A DNA stretch of 64,000 nucleotides from Phragmites australis (GCF_958298935.1 NC_084921.1:43619001-43683000), one strand, 5' to 3'. Shown: positions 10,793 to 21,630, counted from the first letter of the stretch. Translations and numbers: made by a program. Notes: a model not told the origin generated them from the letters alone.

Positions 10793-11505
10793 GCTACCGG
10801 GGTTGATCCTTCGCAGTAGAGTGTGAGCCACATATAGCGTCGAGCAAAAAGTATCGCTTGCCGCTTGGTGTCACCGGCATGACCGGTCCATAGAGATCGC
10901 AATGGACAAGCTCGACCTTTCTTACAGCACGATAATTGTCCTGCTTGGGGAACGACGCGCAACGATGATTGCTGGTCAGACAAATGTCACACAGCTGCCC
11001 AACATAGTCAATGTCTGGCAGTCCACGCACCATCTTCTTCCTTGTAAATTCTCTAAGCCCTTTGAAGCTCAGATGATCATACCTGCTGTGAGTGACACAG
11101 CCATGCTTCATCCTTGCCATGGGCTGTGAGGCACACCGGCTGCACAACATTCAATCTGAGCATATACAAGTGTGACAGGAAGCGCTTTACCTTTGCCAAA
11201 AGTCGTCGCTGCTCATCCTTGATCCTAAGAACACCATTGTCGATGATCACTTGGCACCCGTTTCATCAACTTGACCAATGTTGATGATATTCGTCATGAG
11301 CTTCGGAATGAAATACACACCGGTGAGGGCACGATGTTCATCGTTCTTGCAGGTGAACACGATCACACCACGTCCTCGAATGTCGATGACTGATGATCCC
11401 CAAATTGGACGATCCCTTGCACGCCGGTGTCGAGCTCAGAGAAGGTAGCACGTGAACCCATCATGCGGTTGGTAGCGCCAGTGTCGAGCACCTAGTTGGT
11501 GTGTT
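10793..11505 (-). pseudogene. Copia remnant A, upstream part (protease to integrase start)
   Basis: On the minus strand, reading down from about 11505, this gives a Copia protease (VLDTGATNRMMGS, Asp codon at 11483-11485), then a pre-integrase region (YDHLSFKGLREFTRKKMVRG, CDICLTSNHR) and the integrase start (KVELVHCDLYGPV, GKRYFLL, RYMWL). A stop replaces the residue before VLDTG, and frameshifts are needed between the pre-integrase and integrase parts. No Gag is recognised beyond 11505, so the element looks truncated there. It joins the piece 1-734 across the insertion at 735-10792. Confidence 0.88.
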
Positions 11506-11863
11506 CTTTTCAGGCTCCATAACCACAAACAATCTCACGAAAGTTTTGCTCGACTGCGACCAAACAACAGTTATATAGAGCATAAACCATCTCAACACAA
11601 CTCTGGGACGACTGCAGCCTGCAGGCACACCTGAATCTACGGAAGCACTCAAACTACAGGCTTCTGAGTTCCTGAAAACAAGCACAAGAGGCCCAGAAGT
11701 TCTGTTCTCTCCAACAAATTCAGACTGCGCTGAACTCGCGTAATGGAGACAAAACAACCAGATTTAGCCTGATCACTTGATCCGTAGTAGTTTGTTACAG
11801 GCGACGCGCATCTACTATACACTGACGGGCCACACGTGCACACTAGTTCACCAGTTCACCAGT
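11506..11863. other. Spacer and probable 3' UTR of the small minus-strand gene
   Basis: No domain is recognised. The part nearest 11863 is the likely 3' UTR of the gene at 11864-12370; no clear polyadenylation signal was identified. Confidence 0.4.
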
Positions 11864-12370
11864 TCACTCCCACAACGGGCCGCAGTACGCTTGCTCCGTG
11901 CCAGCCTCGCCGCCGTAGCAGGGCTCAAACGAGAAGCCGCTTCCCCCGTCCTCGTCCCACTCCATGGCCATGCCGTCCATGTACCACTCCCCCATGCACT
12001 CGCCGGTGAACGGGCCCAGTGCGGCCTCGGCCGTCTCCGCCCACTCCACGATGTCGTCGACGTCGTCAAAGACGGCGTACGGGTACGGCGCCGGGGATCG
12101 TGAGCACCTGCATCCCTCGAAGTCGGATAGGATGCCATCGAGGACGCAGTCCTCGCAGTCCTGGTGCGGGTGGATAGAGTTGTTCAGTTCTTGGCTGTCG
12201 ACCCAGCCGCCGCCGAGGTCGGCCGTGAAGCCGAGCTGCCGGCCTGCTGCCTCCTCGGGCTGGTCGGCGCCGGCGACGGACGCGTCCAGGAGCTCGACGA
12301 GCAAGTTGTCGTCGATCTCCAGCACCTCCATGACGTCTCCTTCTTCGTGCTGCTGCTGGATGCTGGCCAT
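11864..12370 (-). CDS. Small acidic protein of unknown function (168 aa), intronless
   Basis: The frame is open for 168 codons with strong GC bias, unlike its surroundings, and has a TATA box at a sensible distance upstream. The product is very acidic with an early leucine-rich stretch (VLEIDDNLLVELLDASV), a Cys cluster (DCEDCVLDGILSDFEGCRC), and a tail rich in Trp, Met and Glu ending GPLWE. There is no signal peptide or membrane segment. I do not recognise the family. Small acidic nuclear or regulatory proteins in plants can look like this, but that is a guess. The ATG at 12370 gives the start MASIQQQHEEGD; a second Met at residue 14 is an alternative. The gene looks intact and host-derived; confidence in expression rests only on the TATA box and open frame. 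Confidence 0.65.
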   Translation of the reverse strand: MASIQQQHEEGDVMEVLEIDDNLLVELLDASVAGADQPEEAAGRQLGFTADLGGGWVDSQELNNSIHPHQDCEDCVLDGILSDFEGCRCSRSPAPYPYAVFDDVDDIVEWAETAEAALGPFTGECMGEWYMDGMAMEWDEDGGSGFSFEPCYGGEAGTEQAYCGPLWE

Positions 12371-12503
12371 GTACGTATATGGATCAAAATTCTACCTGCT
12401 CTTCTTTGCTAGAACGGAAGCGAGGAGAAGAGAAATCAAAGGTGAAGTATCGCGAACTGATCAATGATCATGGCAGGGTGTGTGATGGATTGGGGAGGTG
12501 GTA

Positions 12504-12510
12504 TTTTATA
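12504..12510 (-). promoter_or_regulatory. TATA box of the small acidic-protein gene
   Basis: TATAAAA on the minus strand, about 135 bp upstream of the ATG at 12370. That leaves a 5' UTR of about 100 nt, typical for a plant gene. Confidence 0.65.
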
Positions 12511-13387
12511 GAGTGAGGTGGGACGTGCCAGCTGCGGGTGCCGAGTCGGGCATGAGGGCCGAGTGGCCGGCCGGTCTCGCACAAAAGCGGCATGTGGACC
12601 GGAGGACGCCACTTGCAAGCAGCATTGATGGTTGGCGCCGCGCAGCGCGCGCTTGGTCCGATCAGAGAGATTGCTTTTGCTGGGAGCAAGCTAACTAAGC
12701 AGCATGGATCAAGGAGCAAAGCAGAAGATCATAAAGACGTTCAAACGAAGTTTTTCTGTAGCTGCCTTCATCATTGTGGTCTGTACGAGATTCTGCATCG
12801 TGCCGGTACGGACAAAGGGCTGTACGCGCCTAATAGCTCCAAGGGTCGGCCTGGCCTGTTCGCCATGAATGCGTATGGCAAATGAGCTAGGTTCAGGTTC
12901 AGCCGCCCAGGACATCGCGAGAGAATCCAGTCCATATCCACGGCACTGTTAGATCTGGTCAAAAATTGGTTGGGCGTGCCGATGACGACTGCTTGATACT
13001 GTGTCGCCTGGGGTGAAACAGGAGGCAGGAATGGTAAAACCGCAGCCTGATCCCAGTGATTGTCCTTGGCTGTGTGTCAGCTGCCACCAATACTAGTGTT
13101 ACCCCTAGCTAGCCACTGCCACGTCAGGGGTCAAATAATCTCACACTCGTTCAGCACTGTTAGGTTGCTGTACGCGCGACACGGCAGAGGCCTTGTCGAT
13201 CTCGGCTTGGGTCTATGTCTCGACGACATCCCAATACACCTACATCTTCGTCAAAGGACTGCTCAATTGGATTTTCACTGAGTTTCAACCTCCGGCGATG
13301 ATCATGACTGCATGAATGATCAGACAAGATTACCTGGCTCAAGCTGTGGCTCAATTCATCAATTACGGTAGATAGACTTTGTCAGTT
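12511..13387. other. Upstream intergenic region, no gene recognised
   Basis: Mixed-composition sequence upstream of the small gene. Short frames on both strands overlap each other and show no domain. It may hold promoter elements of the 11864-12370 gene. Confidence 0.5.
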
Positions 13388-14538
13388 ACGACTGGTTAAC
13401 CGAAAAACCGCGGTAACCGCGATTACCGGTCAAAAATTCAAAAAAAATCAGAGAAAATTCATTCGGCAAATTTTGAATTTTTGCGAAAAAAATCGTGTTT
13501 TTGCCCTCTCGGTAATCGCTCGGTTTTGATCGGTTACCGAGCGGTTTGGGTCAGTTACCGAGCGATTTTCTCGCATTTTTGATTTGGTCGGTTACCGAGC
13601 GGTTTGGATCGGTAACCGCTCGATTTTCTCGATTTATCGAGCGGTTTTATCGAATTTCAGCGCAGTTCAACAAAAAACCTAAATAAGAGTTCAATCTTGT
13701 AAAATCAATAACTAATTCATCTGAGCTTCAAATCAAGTGAAACAAATTTTGTTGGCTTCCTTGTAACATGATAAAAGTATTTATACTCATAAAAAAAGTT
13801 CAAAATTTTCTGTGAGAAATTTTATTTGTTAAACCAAGTTAAATGCATAGTTTACTCTTTGCTAATCCAAAAATCATGAAACTAATTTTGTTAGTCTTCT
13901 TACATGATCCTATATCTTTTAAAAATATATGAACTCATGAATTAGTTATTGTAACATGCATGATTGTGTAAATGTGTTGCAACTAGATTAATTCATAACT
14001 GACCCATTACACCTTAAAAATTAGTGAAACCACTTTCATTAGCTTATTTATATTATGATTTACGTAGAAAAAATAATAGCAGACATGAAAAAATTAATTA
14101 CAGTGCTGTTTCTTAACATATTCACTTTATGCTTGTGAACTTTGTAAAAATCATAGAGAATTTAATAAAACTCTAAATAAAGTGAAATCAATTTTAAAGA
14201 TTCTCTTAAAATACTTTTTATACAAGAAAAATATGTGATTGCATGTTACACTTTTACTTAACGTGAGTTAATAATTGAGCCGCACGCTTTAATTTTTTTT
14301 CATTTTTGTCAAACTTTCTCCCTATAGAATATGATGCAAACGATATTATTTTTGAAATGTTTTTTCACAGAAGGTCTTAGAATCGTGTCTAGTTTTTTTT
14401 AAGATTTTTTTGAATTTTTTTATTTTTTCGAATTTTTTGAATTCAAATTTCGGTTACCGTTCGGTTTCTGAAACCGGACCGGACCGGAAAGGTCGGTAAC
14501 CGCGATTTTTGGACAGTTACCGATGGTTTTTTGAACCC
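13388..14538 (+). mobile_element. GGTTACCG inverted-repeat element, copy 1 (non-autonomous)
   Basis: The two ends are inverted and similar: the left end has GGTTAACCGAAAAACC and the right end, reversed, has GGGTTCAAAAAACC, each followed by GGTAACCG-type words. Many GGTTACCG/CGGTAACC words lie in the terminal 200 bp, and the AT-rich middle has no coding frame. The copy at 55149-56385 matches over its length in the opposite orientation, so the borders come from that comparison. It behaves like a non-autonomous DNA transposon; the superfamily is not determined. No clear target duplication was found. Confidence 0.7.
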
Positions 14539-15491
14539 TGCTTGGGGAGTGAAAAAGTTGTTTCCATTCACGATCTTGATGTGTTTATATACATGCCCAA
14601 TGAGCATCCTGTCGGTCGGGAGGCATCCCATACTAACGGACAGGTGCAACCACCATTGACAGTTGCTTTGATCAAGCAGGCTCGTAACAGTCAAAAGCCC
14701 TTCGCATGGTTGGATGTAGCTGGCGCGTCTGGCAATGCACCACCTGCACTCACGCGGTCACGCCCCTCAGCCTGCGCCCGGCTCGCAGTCCTGGTCGCTG
14801 CTCGGCGGTGGGTGCCTTGGCCTGCCGCAGCGTGCGACATGGCCGAGAGGGTGGTGGCCTGGTGGGCGCCGCCACGACGGCGAATCTCAAGCCTCGCAGA
14901 ATCTAGGCAGAGTGATCACTGATCAGACGTGACCAGTTTTATTGCCCTAGGGGGTCGTAGGGTGTGATCGATCACTCTCATTTCGGGGCGGATGCTGCTC
15001 GAGCTAAAGATATGCCCTCCAACTCAAGATCCAACATGGTATTAAATCATGACAGATGGCAGTAAATTGTTGCAATTTTGGGCGTGCATTTGTGGTTGAT
15101 TTCCGTGTACTGATGATCTGACCAAATAACTCTGACGAACTGGCATCACTGAAGACTGCAAATCCATTGGTCAAGATGAATATTTATCTGAGTAACGGGA
15201 CTTATAAGATTGTCGATAGACGCACATGAGGTCCAACGATCAAGGGACCAAAGCCTAACAACCCGCAGCAGAACAGGCTCCCAACGTGGTGGACCCTTCA
15301 CGCTTCCACAGATGGTTGAGACCCTGGCCCAGGCTGCGGAGCCAGAAAGTGTTCTTGATCTGCACGGACCATTCTTCATGCAGCCTTATCCTATCAGCGC
15401 AGTCAGGCCGAGACTTGAGTGCTCGCACGCCAGAACGACGGCAGCACCGCAGCATGCCAGGATCTACTCCAATTCCATTGTCTTCTCCCTC
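14539..15491. other. Intergenic region, no gene recognised
   Basis: Several overlapping short frames on both strands (for example 14509-14922 and 15210-15500) show no family signature. It contains the LINE target at its right end. Confidence 0.5.
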
Positions 15492-15508
15492 AAAACATGA
15501 TCCGTTAC
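15492..15508. repeat. LINE target-site duplication, left copy
   Basis: AAAACATGATCCGTTAC is repeated at 21656-21672 after the poly(A) tail. The leading A run merges with the tail; CATGATCCGTTAC (13 bp) is unambiguous. The C/AAAA junction fits the T-rich nick preference of L1 endonucleases. Confidence 0.93.
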
Positions 15509-15931
15509 GGAGATTCAGTGCGTGGGCGGGGTTCCGTCTCACGATTGGTGTCTGGCGACTGGGCGATTCCCAGGCGACTCAGAACCGAACCTTCTCGCCT
15601 TCTCTCTTAGTCATCGTTTCCTCTTTTGCTTCTCGTTTTCTACTGTCCACCAAGCTCACTTTCTTCTACCTCTGCTCCCACTGAGCGTTGTTGGCTGGAG
15701 GCTACCCACTACCTCCCGCTGTCCTCGCTTCTTTCACGTTCGGCGCCCTTGCTTCCATGCCGTCTGCTTAAGGGCTTCTTCCAGCGGGCCTGAAAAAAAA
15801 AAAACAAAAAAACAAAAACAAAAAAAAAAGAGAGAAAAAAGAGGACGAAGAGCTAAGGAAACTAATCAGGTTTTCTAAGGGATTCAGGTACATCTGTTAA
15901 GTGTGGTAATCACTTTCTCTGTTCTTTCCCA

Positions 15932-17485
15932 ATGGGGGACAAGTCACGAAAGGATAAGATGGCAGGCATTAGTAGTCTGCTGGGCAGCCTTTGTCTATCG
16001 GAAGCAGAACGAAAGGAAATTAGAGTGGGGAAGAAACCTGAAGGGAGCAATAAGGCGCCTTTATTCCAGGTGGTTGGAAAACTATATGCTTCCAAACCAG
16101 GATTCGCAGACGGGATCGCTCAAGCGCTAAATGGAGTTTGGTGCCCGGGAAAGGAATTAATATGCAAAGACCTCGGCGACAATATTTTCCTTTTCACCTT
16201 TTCAAGTGTCGCAGGAATGAGGCGTGCCCATGAGGACGGGCCTTGGGATTTTCGCTCTGATCTTCTTGTGATCACCAAATATGAGGGATCTAAGCGGGTG
16301 GAGGAATACGACTTTACGTCGACACCGGTTTGGCTTCGAGTTAATGGTTTGCCACTGGGTATGATGAACAAGACCACGGGACAGTATATAGGAGATCATG
16401 TAGGGAAAACAATAGAGGTGGATGTGGATGGGAATGATATGGCAGCTGGACGTTTCCTCAGAATCAAGATACGGCTAGATATCCGAGTTCCCTTGCTACG
16501 AGGAGTTACGATGGTTGTCGAAGGAGAGGATGGGGAAGATAGCAGGAACATCTGGTGTTCCCTCGTGTATGAGTTCCTTCCAAACTTCTGTCATGGCTGC
16601 GGAATTCTCGGCCATATTGTTCGTGAGTGTGAATTGGAAAATTGGAAAGATAAAGAAAAACACTACAGCAATGAACTGCGTGTTATTCCTCCTCGTCGGC
16701 GAGCATTTGGTAGTTTTAATGGCCGAAGTGTACCAAAACCGAGGAACAGTGAAGGACAAACAAACTGGAGCGAAGGGCGAAGACCTTTGGTTGTTAGGGA
16801 GGATTATGACAGGAGTAAGATTGCGAGTATTTGGGAAAGGAACGATTTTAGCAAGACTACTGAAGAGAGAGTACAAAGGAGTTCCTTGCAACTCAACATG
16901 GGAAATGAGTACACTGTTACTGCCAGGGCTCAGCCATGTGAGAGAGATGATAATGAAAGGACAAATGGTGAGGATGACTCAAAACATGGTTCAAAGCAGA
17001 AAACAGGGGCCGATTTATACGAAGAAGAGAAAGAAGAGGAGATACATCGTACAAATGAAGCTCAACAAGATCTGGAAGACCAAAAATGGGTACTAGAACA
17101 CAAACATAATAGGGCAAATCTCAATATGGCGCGTGATAATGTGCAGATGCAACCAATGGAAATAGAAAAGAGTAGCCTGGAGGAGAATATTGACAGTACC
17201 TTGCTTCTGATGGCGCAAGACATATACCCAAAAGAAAACAGCACCTTGAATTTTGAAAAGGAAAATGTATCGGTTCGAACATACAAGAAAATGAAGAGAG
17301 TACCCGCTACATCCACTCCTCCTATACAGATGTCTCTGGTAAGCGGGAAGAGGAAAATGGGACCTCTACAGGGAATAGAGGTTGGTATTCAAAAAAAGAA
17401 GAAAATAGGGATGCAAGTGGAAACATGTATGAACAATGACGCACAACAGGCGGGATTGCAGGAGCAGTCCCGCCAAACTAAATGA
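15932..17485 (+). CDS. LINE ORF1 protein (517 aa; DUF4283 plus CCHC zinc knuckle)
   Basis: This is the Gag-like RNA-binding protein of a plant L1 element, which coats element RNA. Residues about 45-200 form a DUF4283-type region (NIFLFTFSSVAGMRRAHEDG, PVWLRVNGLPLGMM). A zinc knuckle follows with Cys220, Cys223, His228 and Cys233 (CHGCGILGHIVREC). The second half is charged, Lys/Glu-rich and low in complexity, which is usual for this family. The ATG at 15932 follows the 5' UTR and begins MGDKSRKDKM. The stop overlaps the ORF2 start as ATGA, so ORF2 may be translated by reinitiation. The frame shows no break. Confidence 0.93.
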   Translation: MGDKSRKDKMAGISSLLGSLCLSEAERKEIRVGKKPEGSNKAPLFQVVGKLYASKPGFADGIAQALNGVWCPGKELICKDLGDNIFLFTFSSVAGMRRAHEDGPWDFRSDLLVITKYEGSKRVEEYDFTSTPVWLRVNGLPLGMMNKTTGQYIGDHVGKTIEVDVDGNDMAAGRFLRIKIRLDIRVPLLRGVTMVVEGEDGEDSRNIWCSLVYEFLPNFCHGCGILGHIVRECELENWKDKEKHYSNELRVIPPRRRAFGSFNGRSVPKPRNSEGQTNWSEGRRPLVVREDYDRSKIASIWERNDFSKTTEERVQRSSLQLNMGNEYTVTARAQPCERDDNERTNGEDDSKHGSKQKTGADLYEEEKEEEIHRTNEAQQDLEDQKWVLEHKHNRANLNMARDNVQMQPMEIEKSSLEENIDSTLLLMAQDIYPKENSTLNFEKENVSVRTYKKMKRVPATSTPPIQMSLVSGKRKMGPLQGIEVGIQKKKKIGMQVETCMNNDAQQAGLQEQSRQTK

Positions 17486-20400
17486 GGCTCATCGCTTGGA
17501 ACTGTCGGGGTTTGGGGAATGGCCCGGCAGTTCGAGGTCTTCTGGATGTCCGGAAGAAGGAGGCCCCGGATGTGCTATTCTTGTCTGAGACAAAAATGGA
17601 TGAAAAGAGTGTTGCAAGGTTCAAGTGGCAAATGAATATGACAAATATGGTGGGATGGAATGTTAAAGGAAAGAGTGGCGGCTTGGCTCTTTTCTGGAGA
17701 AAGGAGATAAACCTTACAGTTAAAAATAAATCAAAATACCATATTGATGCTGAAATTGTTGATGATGATGGCTTCTTATGGAGATTCACTGGCATTTATG
17801 GAGAACCGAAAAATGATGAAAAGGATAAAACGTGGAGACTTTTGCGCCTTTTACATAATCACCATAAGCGCCCTTGGATATGTATGGGAGATTTTAATGA
17901 AATCCTTTTTGGTTTCGAAAAGGAAGGAGGACGGATGCGACCCCAGGTGTGTATGGATAAATTCAGATCAGCCCTAGAAGATTGTCAAATGGAGGATTTG
18001 GGTTTCGTTGGGGACATGTTCACATGGAGAAATCATCAACATAATGCGGATGGTTACATCAGAGAAAGGCTTGACCGGGCGGTGGCTAACAACGAGTGGA
18101 GATTGCGTTTCCCATTGTACCGGGTGATTCATGCTGATCCGAGACACTCTGACCACCGTCCTATTATTGTTGATTGTGGTGAATGGGAAGATCGGACAAG
18201 TAGATCGGCATCAAACAATCAAATGAAGTTTGAGGCGAGATGGCTTGAGGAGGATGGGTGTATGGAGATGGTACAAAATAGTTGGGAGGCTGCTTTTTGT
18301 GCAGGGGCGCAGGGGGTACGGGAAGCACAAAGCAGAGTGCTAGGAGAACTCCGAGAGTGGGATAAAAATGTAGTAGGAGAGCTTGAGAATAGGATTAAAA
18401 GAATAAAGAGAGAATTGGAGAAATGTAGAAGAGGCAGCATTACTCAACAACGTGTTAACCGGGAACATGTATTGCGGTATAAGTTGGAGCGCTTGCAGGA
18501 TCAAAAATATCTTCACTGGAAGCAGCGAGCTCATACCGCTTGGCTAACAAAGGGTGACCGTAACACGGATTTCTTCCATGCGTATGCCTCGGAGAGGAGA
18601 AAAACAAACAAAATCAAAAAGTTAAGAATGGAGAATGGTGAAGTAGTGGAGGGGGAGGAGCAGCTTAGAACTTTTATCACTAACCATTACAAGAGTTTGT
18701 TTTCTACACATGCAGGGACAAGAGCAAATGAACTGTTACAGAAAGTTCAGAGGAAGGTGTCCCAGGAGATGAATGATTTCTTATTAAAAACCTTTCAAAG
18801 AGAAGAAGTAAAGGAAGCTTTGGACAGTATTGGTGATCTAAAAGCCCCTGGACCGGACGGCATGCCATCAATTTTCTACAAAAGGTTTTGGTCTTTAATT
18901 AGTAGCCGGGTCCAAGATGAGGTGTTGACAGTTCTCAATGGTGGTGCAATGCCAGCGGGATGGAATTCTACAACGGTGGTACTTATTCCTAAAACCAAAA
19001 ATCCTGATCGAATAAAAGATCTGAGGCCGATCAGTTTATGCAATGTGCTTTACAAGCTCATATCAAAAGTTTTGGCAAACCGGCTGAAGGTTATCCTGCC
19101 TAATATTATATCCCCTTACCAGAGTGCCTTTGTTCCAGGTAGACTTATCACAGACAATGTGTTGATAGCTTATGAAATGACACATTATATGAGAAATAAA
19201 AGAAGAGGGGTTCAAGGTCTGGCTGCAGTTAAATTGGACATGAGTAAAGCATATGATCGTGTCGAATGGGCTTTCCTAGAAGGTATGATGACGAAATTGG
19301 GTTTCTCTGCAACATGGGTCCAGCTACTTATGAAATGCGTCACCACAGTATCATATCAAATCAAAGTAAATGCAGAATTTACAGAGGTAATCACACCTTC
19401 TCGAGGATTGAGGCAGGGGGACCCTTTATCACCATACCTTTTCATTATTTGTGCAGAAGGCCTATCTACACTTTTAGATGAAGCTGATGAGAATGGTAGC
19501 ATTCGAGGGGTTGAGCTTTGTCAAGGTGCTCCAAGAATTAATCACCTATTCTTCGCTGATGACTCACTTATTTTTATGAAGGCCACAGGAGAGGTTGCAA
19601 ATAAACTGCAACAAACACTACAACTGTATGAGGAGTCATCCGGTCAAATGCTAAATATGGATAAAACAGTAGTAATGTTCAGTAATAATACGCCACAGAG
19701 CCATAAGACCCAGGTGTTGAACTGTTTGGGAGTTTCATCTGATGTACAAAATGATCGGTATTTGGGACTTCCCATTTTCATCAGCCGTTCCAAGAAAAGA
19801 GCTTTTGAATACATTAAGCAGAAGATCTGGGGTCGAATTCAAGGGTGGAAAGAAAAACTCTTATCTAAAGCTGGGAAAGAGATCCTCATCAAAGCAGTAG
19901 CACAAGCTATCCCAACCTTTGCAATGTCATGTTTTGATCTTACTAAAGGTTTCTGTGAACAAGTCAATTCTCTTATTGCTCGTTTCTGGTGGTGCCAACA
20001 AGAGGAGGATAGAAAGATTCATTGGGTGAGCTGGGAAAAAATGACACGGTCTAAAAAGAAGGGAGGCTTGGGCTTTAGGGATTTGCACATTTTTAATCAA
20101 GCTATGCTGGCCAAACAGTTCTGGCGCCTTTTAGTTCATCCAGAATCCCTGTGTGCAAAAATTTTAAAGGCTCGGTATTTCCCAAATGAATGTGTCCTCA
20201 ATGCGGTTTCAAGGCCAGGAATATCTTACACTTGGCGTAGTATCCTAAAGGCAGCTTTTCTGGTTAAAAAAGGCTTGATATGGCGAGTTGGAAATGGGGA
20301 CAGTATTGATATTTGGAATGATCCATGGTTACCGAGAGGAACAACTCGAAGACCAGCAACACATAGAGGCCAATGTATCCTTCAGCGTGTTTCTGAACTT

Positions 20401-21612
20401 ATCAATCCAGACACCATGGAATGGGATACAGACCTTGTTAACTTGATTTTCTGCCAAGAAGATGCACAATGTATCTTATCGATTCCACTAAATTTTTTTT
20501 TTGAAGATATGCCGGCTTGGCACTTTGATCACAAGGGGATCTTCTCTGTCAAATCTGCATACAAATTGGGTGTGCAATTAAGGGATCAAAATCTGACCAG
20601 AGATGCTGCAAATTCAGAGAATGTAGAGCCCATGAACCAAATTTGGGAGAAAATCTGGAAACTCCCAATACCAAATAAGATTAAAGTTTTTCTCTGGCGG
20701 CTAAGCCATAATAGCCTACCCTTCCGTACTAGTTTGGCTCGTAGAGGGGTTGATAATGAAACAAGTTGCCCAGTTTGCTGTAGAATGGATGAAGATGGGG
20801 GTCACCTCTTCCTAAAATGTAAATGGGTCAAGGAAATTTGGAGAAGAGCAGATATGGAAGCTATTCGACTGAGATTGATTGAATGCATATCGGCAAAAGA
20901 CATTTTTAGAACTTTATGGACTTTGGAACCAGAAAAACAGATCAAGACGTGTGTGCTGCTATGGGTATGGTGGTCCACAAGAAATAAAATTAATGCAGGG
21001 GAGAGTAGCAGGAATCCTGATGATGTCTTTCATCGATTATCACTATGGTCGAACCTTGAACAGCTGAAAAAAGAGTCCCACAACCGAACTGACAGAGTTC
21101 AGGCAAAATGGAAACCTCCTCCAAGTGAAATTCTGAAAGTGAACATAGACGGTTCTTTTTCTGACACCAACAAAGCTGCCGGATGGGGTTTTGTAATTCG
21201 TGATAACTCAGGAGAACTTCTTGCTGCAGGAGCTGGACAGGTTGCAAGAGCAAATAATGCTTTCCATGCAGAACTGGAAGCAGCTGTGGCTGCCCTTAGC
21301 CAGGCAAGACAATGGGGCATGACAAGGATCATTATTGAAACAGATGCTTCAAACTTGGTGGCTGCCTTATCTGGAAAATCGTATGATCTCTCCCCACTTG
21401 GAGTGTTAGTAATGGAAGCTCGTAATCTGCTGTCGATGCATTTCAATGAAGCTGGGGTCGTCCACTGTCCCAGAGAATGTAATACGGCCGCAGATGTATT
21501 AGCAAATTATGGTTCTAAACTTGTTAGGGAAGCTTCTCAACTTTGGCTTGAGAATTTCCCGGTTGTTGTAACAGCTTGCGTGGCCAGCGACTCAGCTGTG
21601 CCTTTGTGTTAA
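17482..21612 (+). CDS. LINE ORF2 protein (1376 aa; endonuclease, RT, zf-RVT, RNase H)
   Basis: This enzyme nicks the target and copies element RNA in place. Residues 1-230 are an APE-type endonuclease: WNCRG at the start, Glu36 (SETKM), Asp137/Asn139 (GDFNE), Asp224-His225 (SDHRP). The reverse transcriptase spans about 454-760, with KAPGPDG near 454 and the catalytic FADD at 691-694. A zf-RVT domain (IPNKIKVFLWRL ... CPVC ... HLFLKC) lies near 1060-1130. A plant-type RNase H closes the protein with Asp1223, Glu1264, Asp1288 and Asp1338, a full DEDD set. No key residue is missing and the frame is unbroken, so the element could be autonomous. The start overlaps the ORF1 stop by 4 nt. Confidence 0.95.
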   Translation: MRLIAWNCRGLGNGPAVRGLLDVRKKEAPDVLFLSETKMDEKSVARFKWQMNMTNMVGWNVKGKSGGLALFWRKEINLTVKNKSKYHIDAEIVDDDGFLWRFTGIYGEPKNDEKDKTWRLLRLLHNHHKRPWICMGDFNEILFGFEKEGGRMRPQVCMDKFRSALEDCQMEDLGFVGDMFTWRNHQHNADGYIRERLDRAVANNEWRLRFPLYRVIHADPRHSDHRPIIVDCGEWEDRTSRSASNNQMKFEARWLEEDGCMEMVQNSWEAAFCAGAQGVREAQSRVLGELREWDKNVVGELENRIKRIKRELEKCRRGSITQQRVNREHVLRYKLERLQDQKYLHWKQRAHTAWLTKGDRNTDFFHAYASERRKTNKIKKLRMENGEVVEGEEQLRTFITNHYKSLFSTHAGTRANELLQKVQRKVSQEMNDFLLKTFQREEVKEALDSIGDLKAPGPDGMPSIFYKRFWSLISSRVQDEVLTVLNGGAMPAGWNSTTVVLIPKTKNPDRIKDLRPISLCNVLYKLISKVLANRLKVILPNIISPYQSAFVPGRLITDNVLIAYEMTHYMRNKRRGVQGLAAVKLDMSKAYDRVEWAFLEGMMTKLGFSATWVQLLMKCVTTVSYQIKVNAEFTEVITPSRGLRQGDPLSPYLFIICAEGLSTLLDEADENGSIRGVELCQGAPRINHLFFADDSLIFMKATGEVANKLQQTLQLYEESSGQMLNMDKTVVMFSNNTPQSHKTQVLNCLGVSSDVQNDRYLGLPIFISRSKKRAFEYIKQKIWGRIQGWKEKLLSKAGKEILIKAVAQAIPTFAMSCFDLTKGFCEQVNSLIARFWWCQQEEDRKIHWVSWEKMTRSKKKGGLGFRDLHIFNQAMLAKQFWRLLVHPESLCAKILKARYFPNECVLNAVSRPGISYTWRSILKAAFLVKKGLIWRVGNGDSIDIWNDPWLPRGTTRRPATHRGQCILQRVSELINPDTMEWDTDLVNLIFCQEDAQCILSIPLNFFFEDMPAWHFDHKGIFSVKSAYKLGVQLRDQNLTRDAANSENVEPMNQIWEKIWKLPIPNKIKVFLWRLSHNSLPFRTSLARRGVDNETSCPVCCRMDEDGGHLFLKCKWVKEIWRRADMEAIRLRLIECISAKDIFRTLWTLEPEKQIKTCVLLWVWWSTRNKINAGESSRNPDDVFHRLSLWSNLEQLKKESHNRTDRVQAKWKPPPSEILKVNIDGSFSDTNKAAGWGFVIRDNSGELLAAGAGQVARANNAFHAELEAAVAALSQARQWGMTRIIIETDASNLVAALSGKSYDLSPLGVLVMEARNLLSMHFNEAGVVHCPRECNTAADVLANYGSKLVREASQLWLENFPVVVTACVASDSAVPLC

Positions 21613-21630
21613 TGGAAGCTGTTTCCAATC

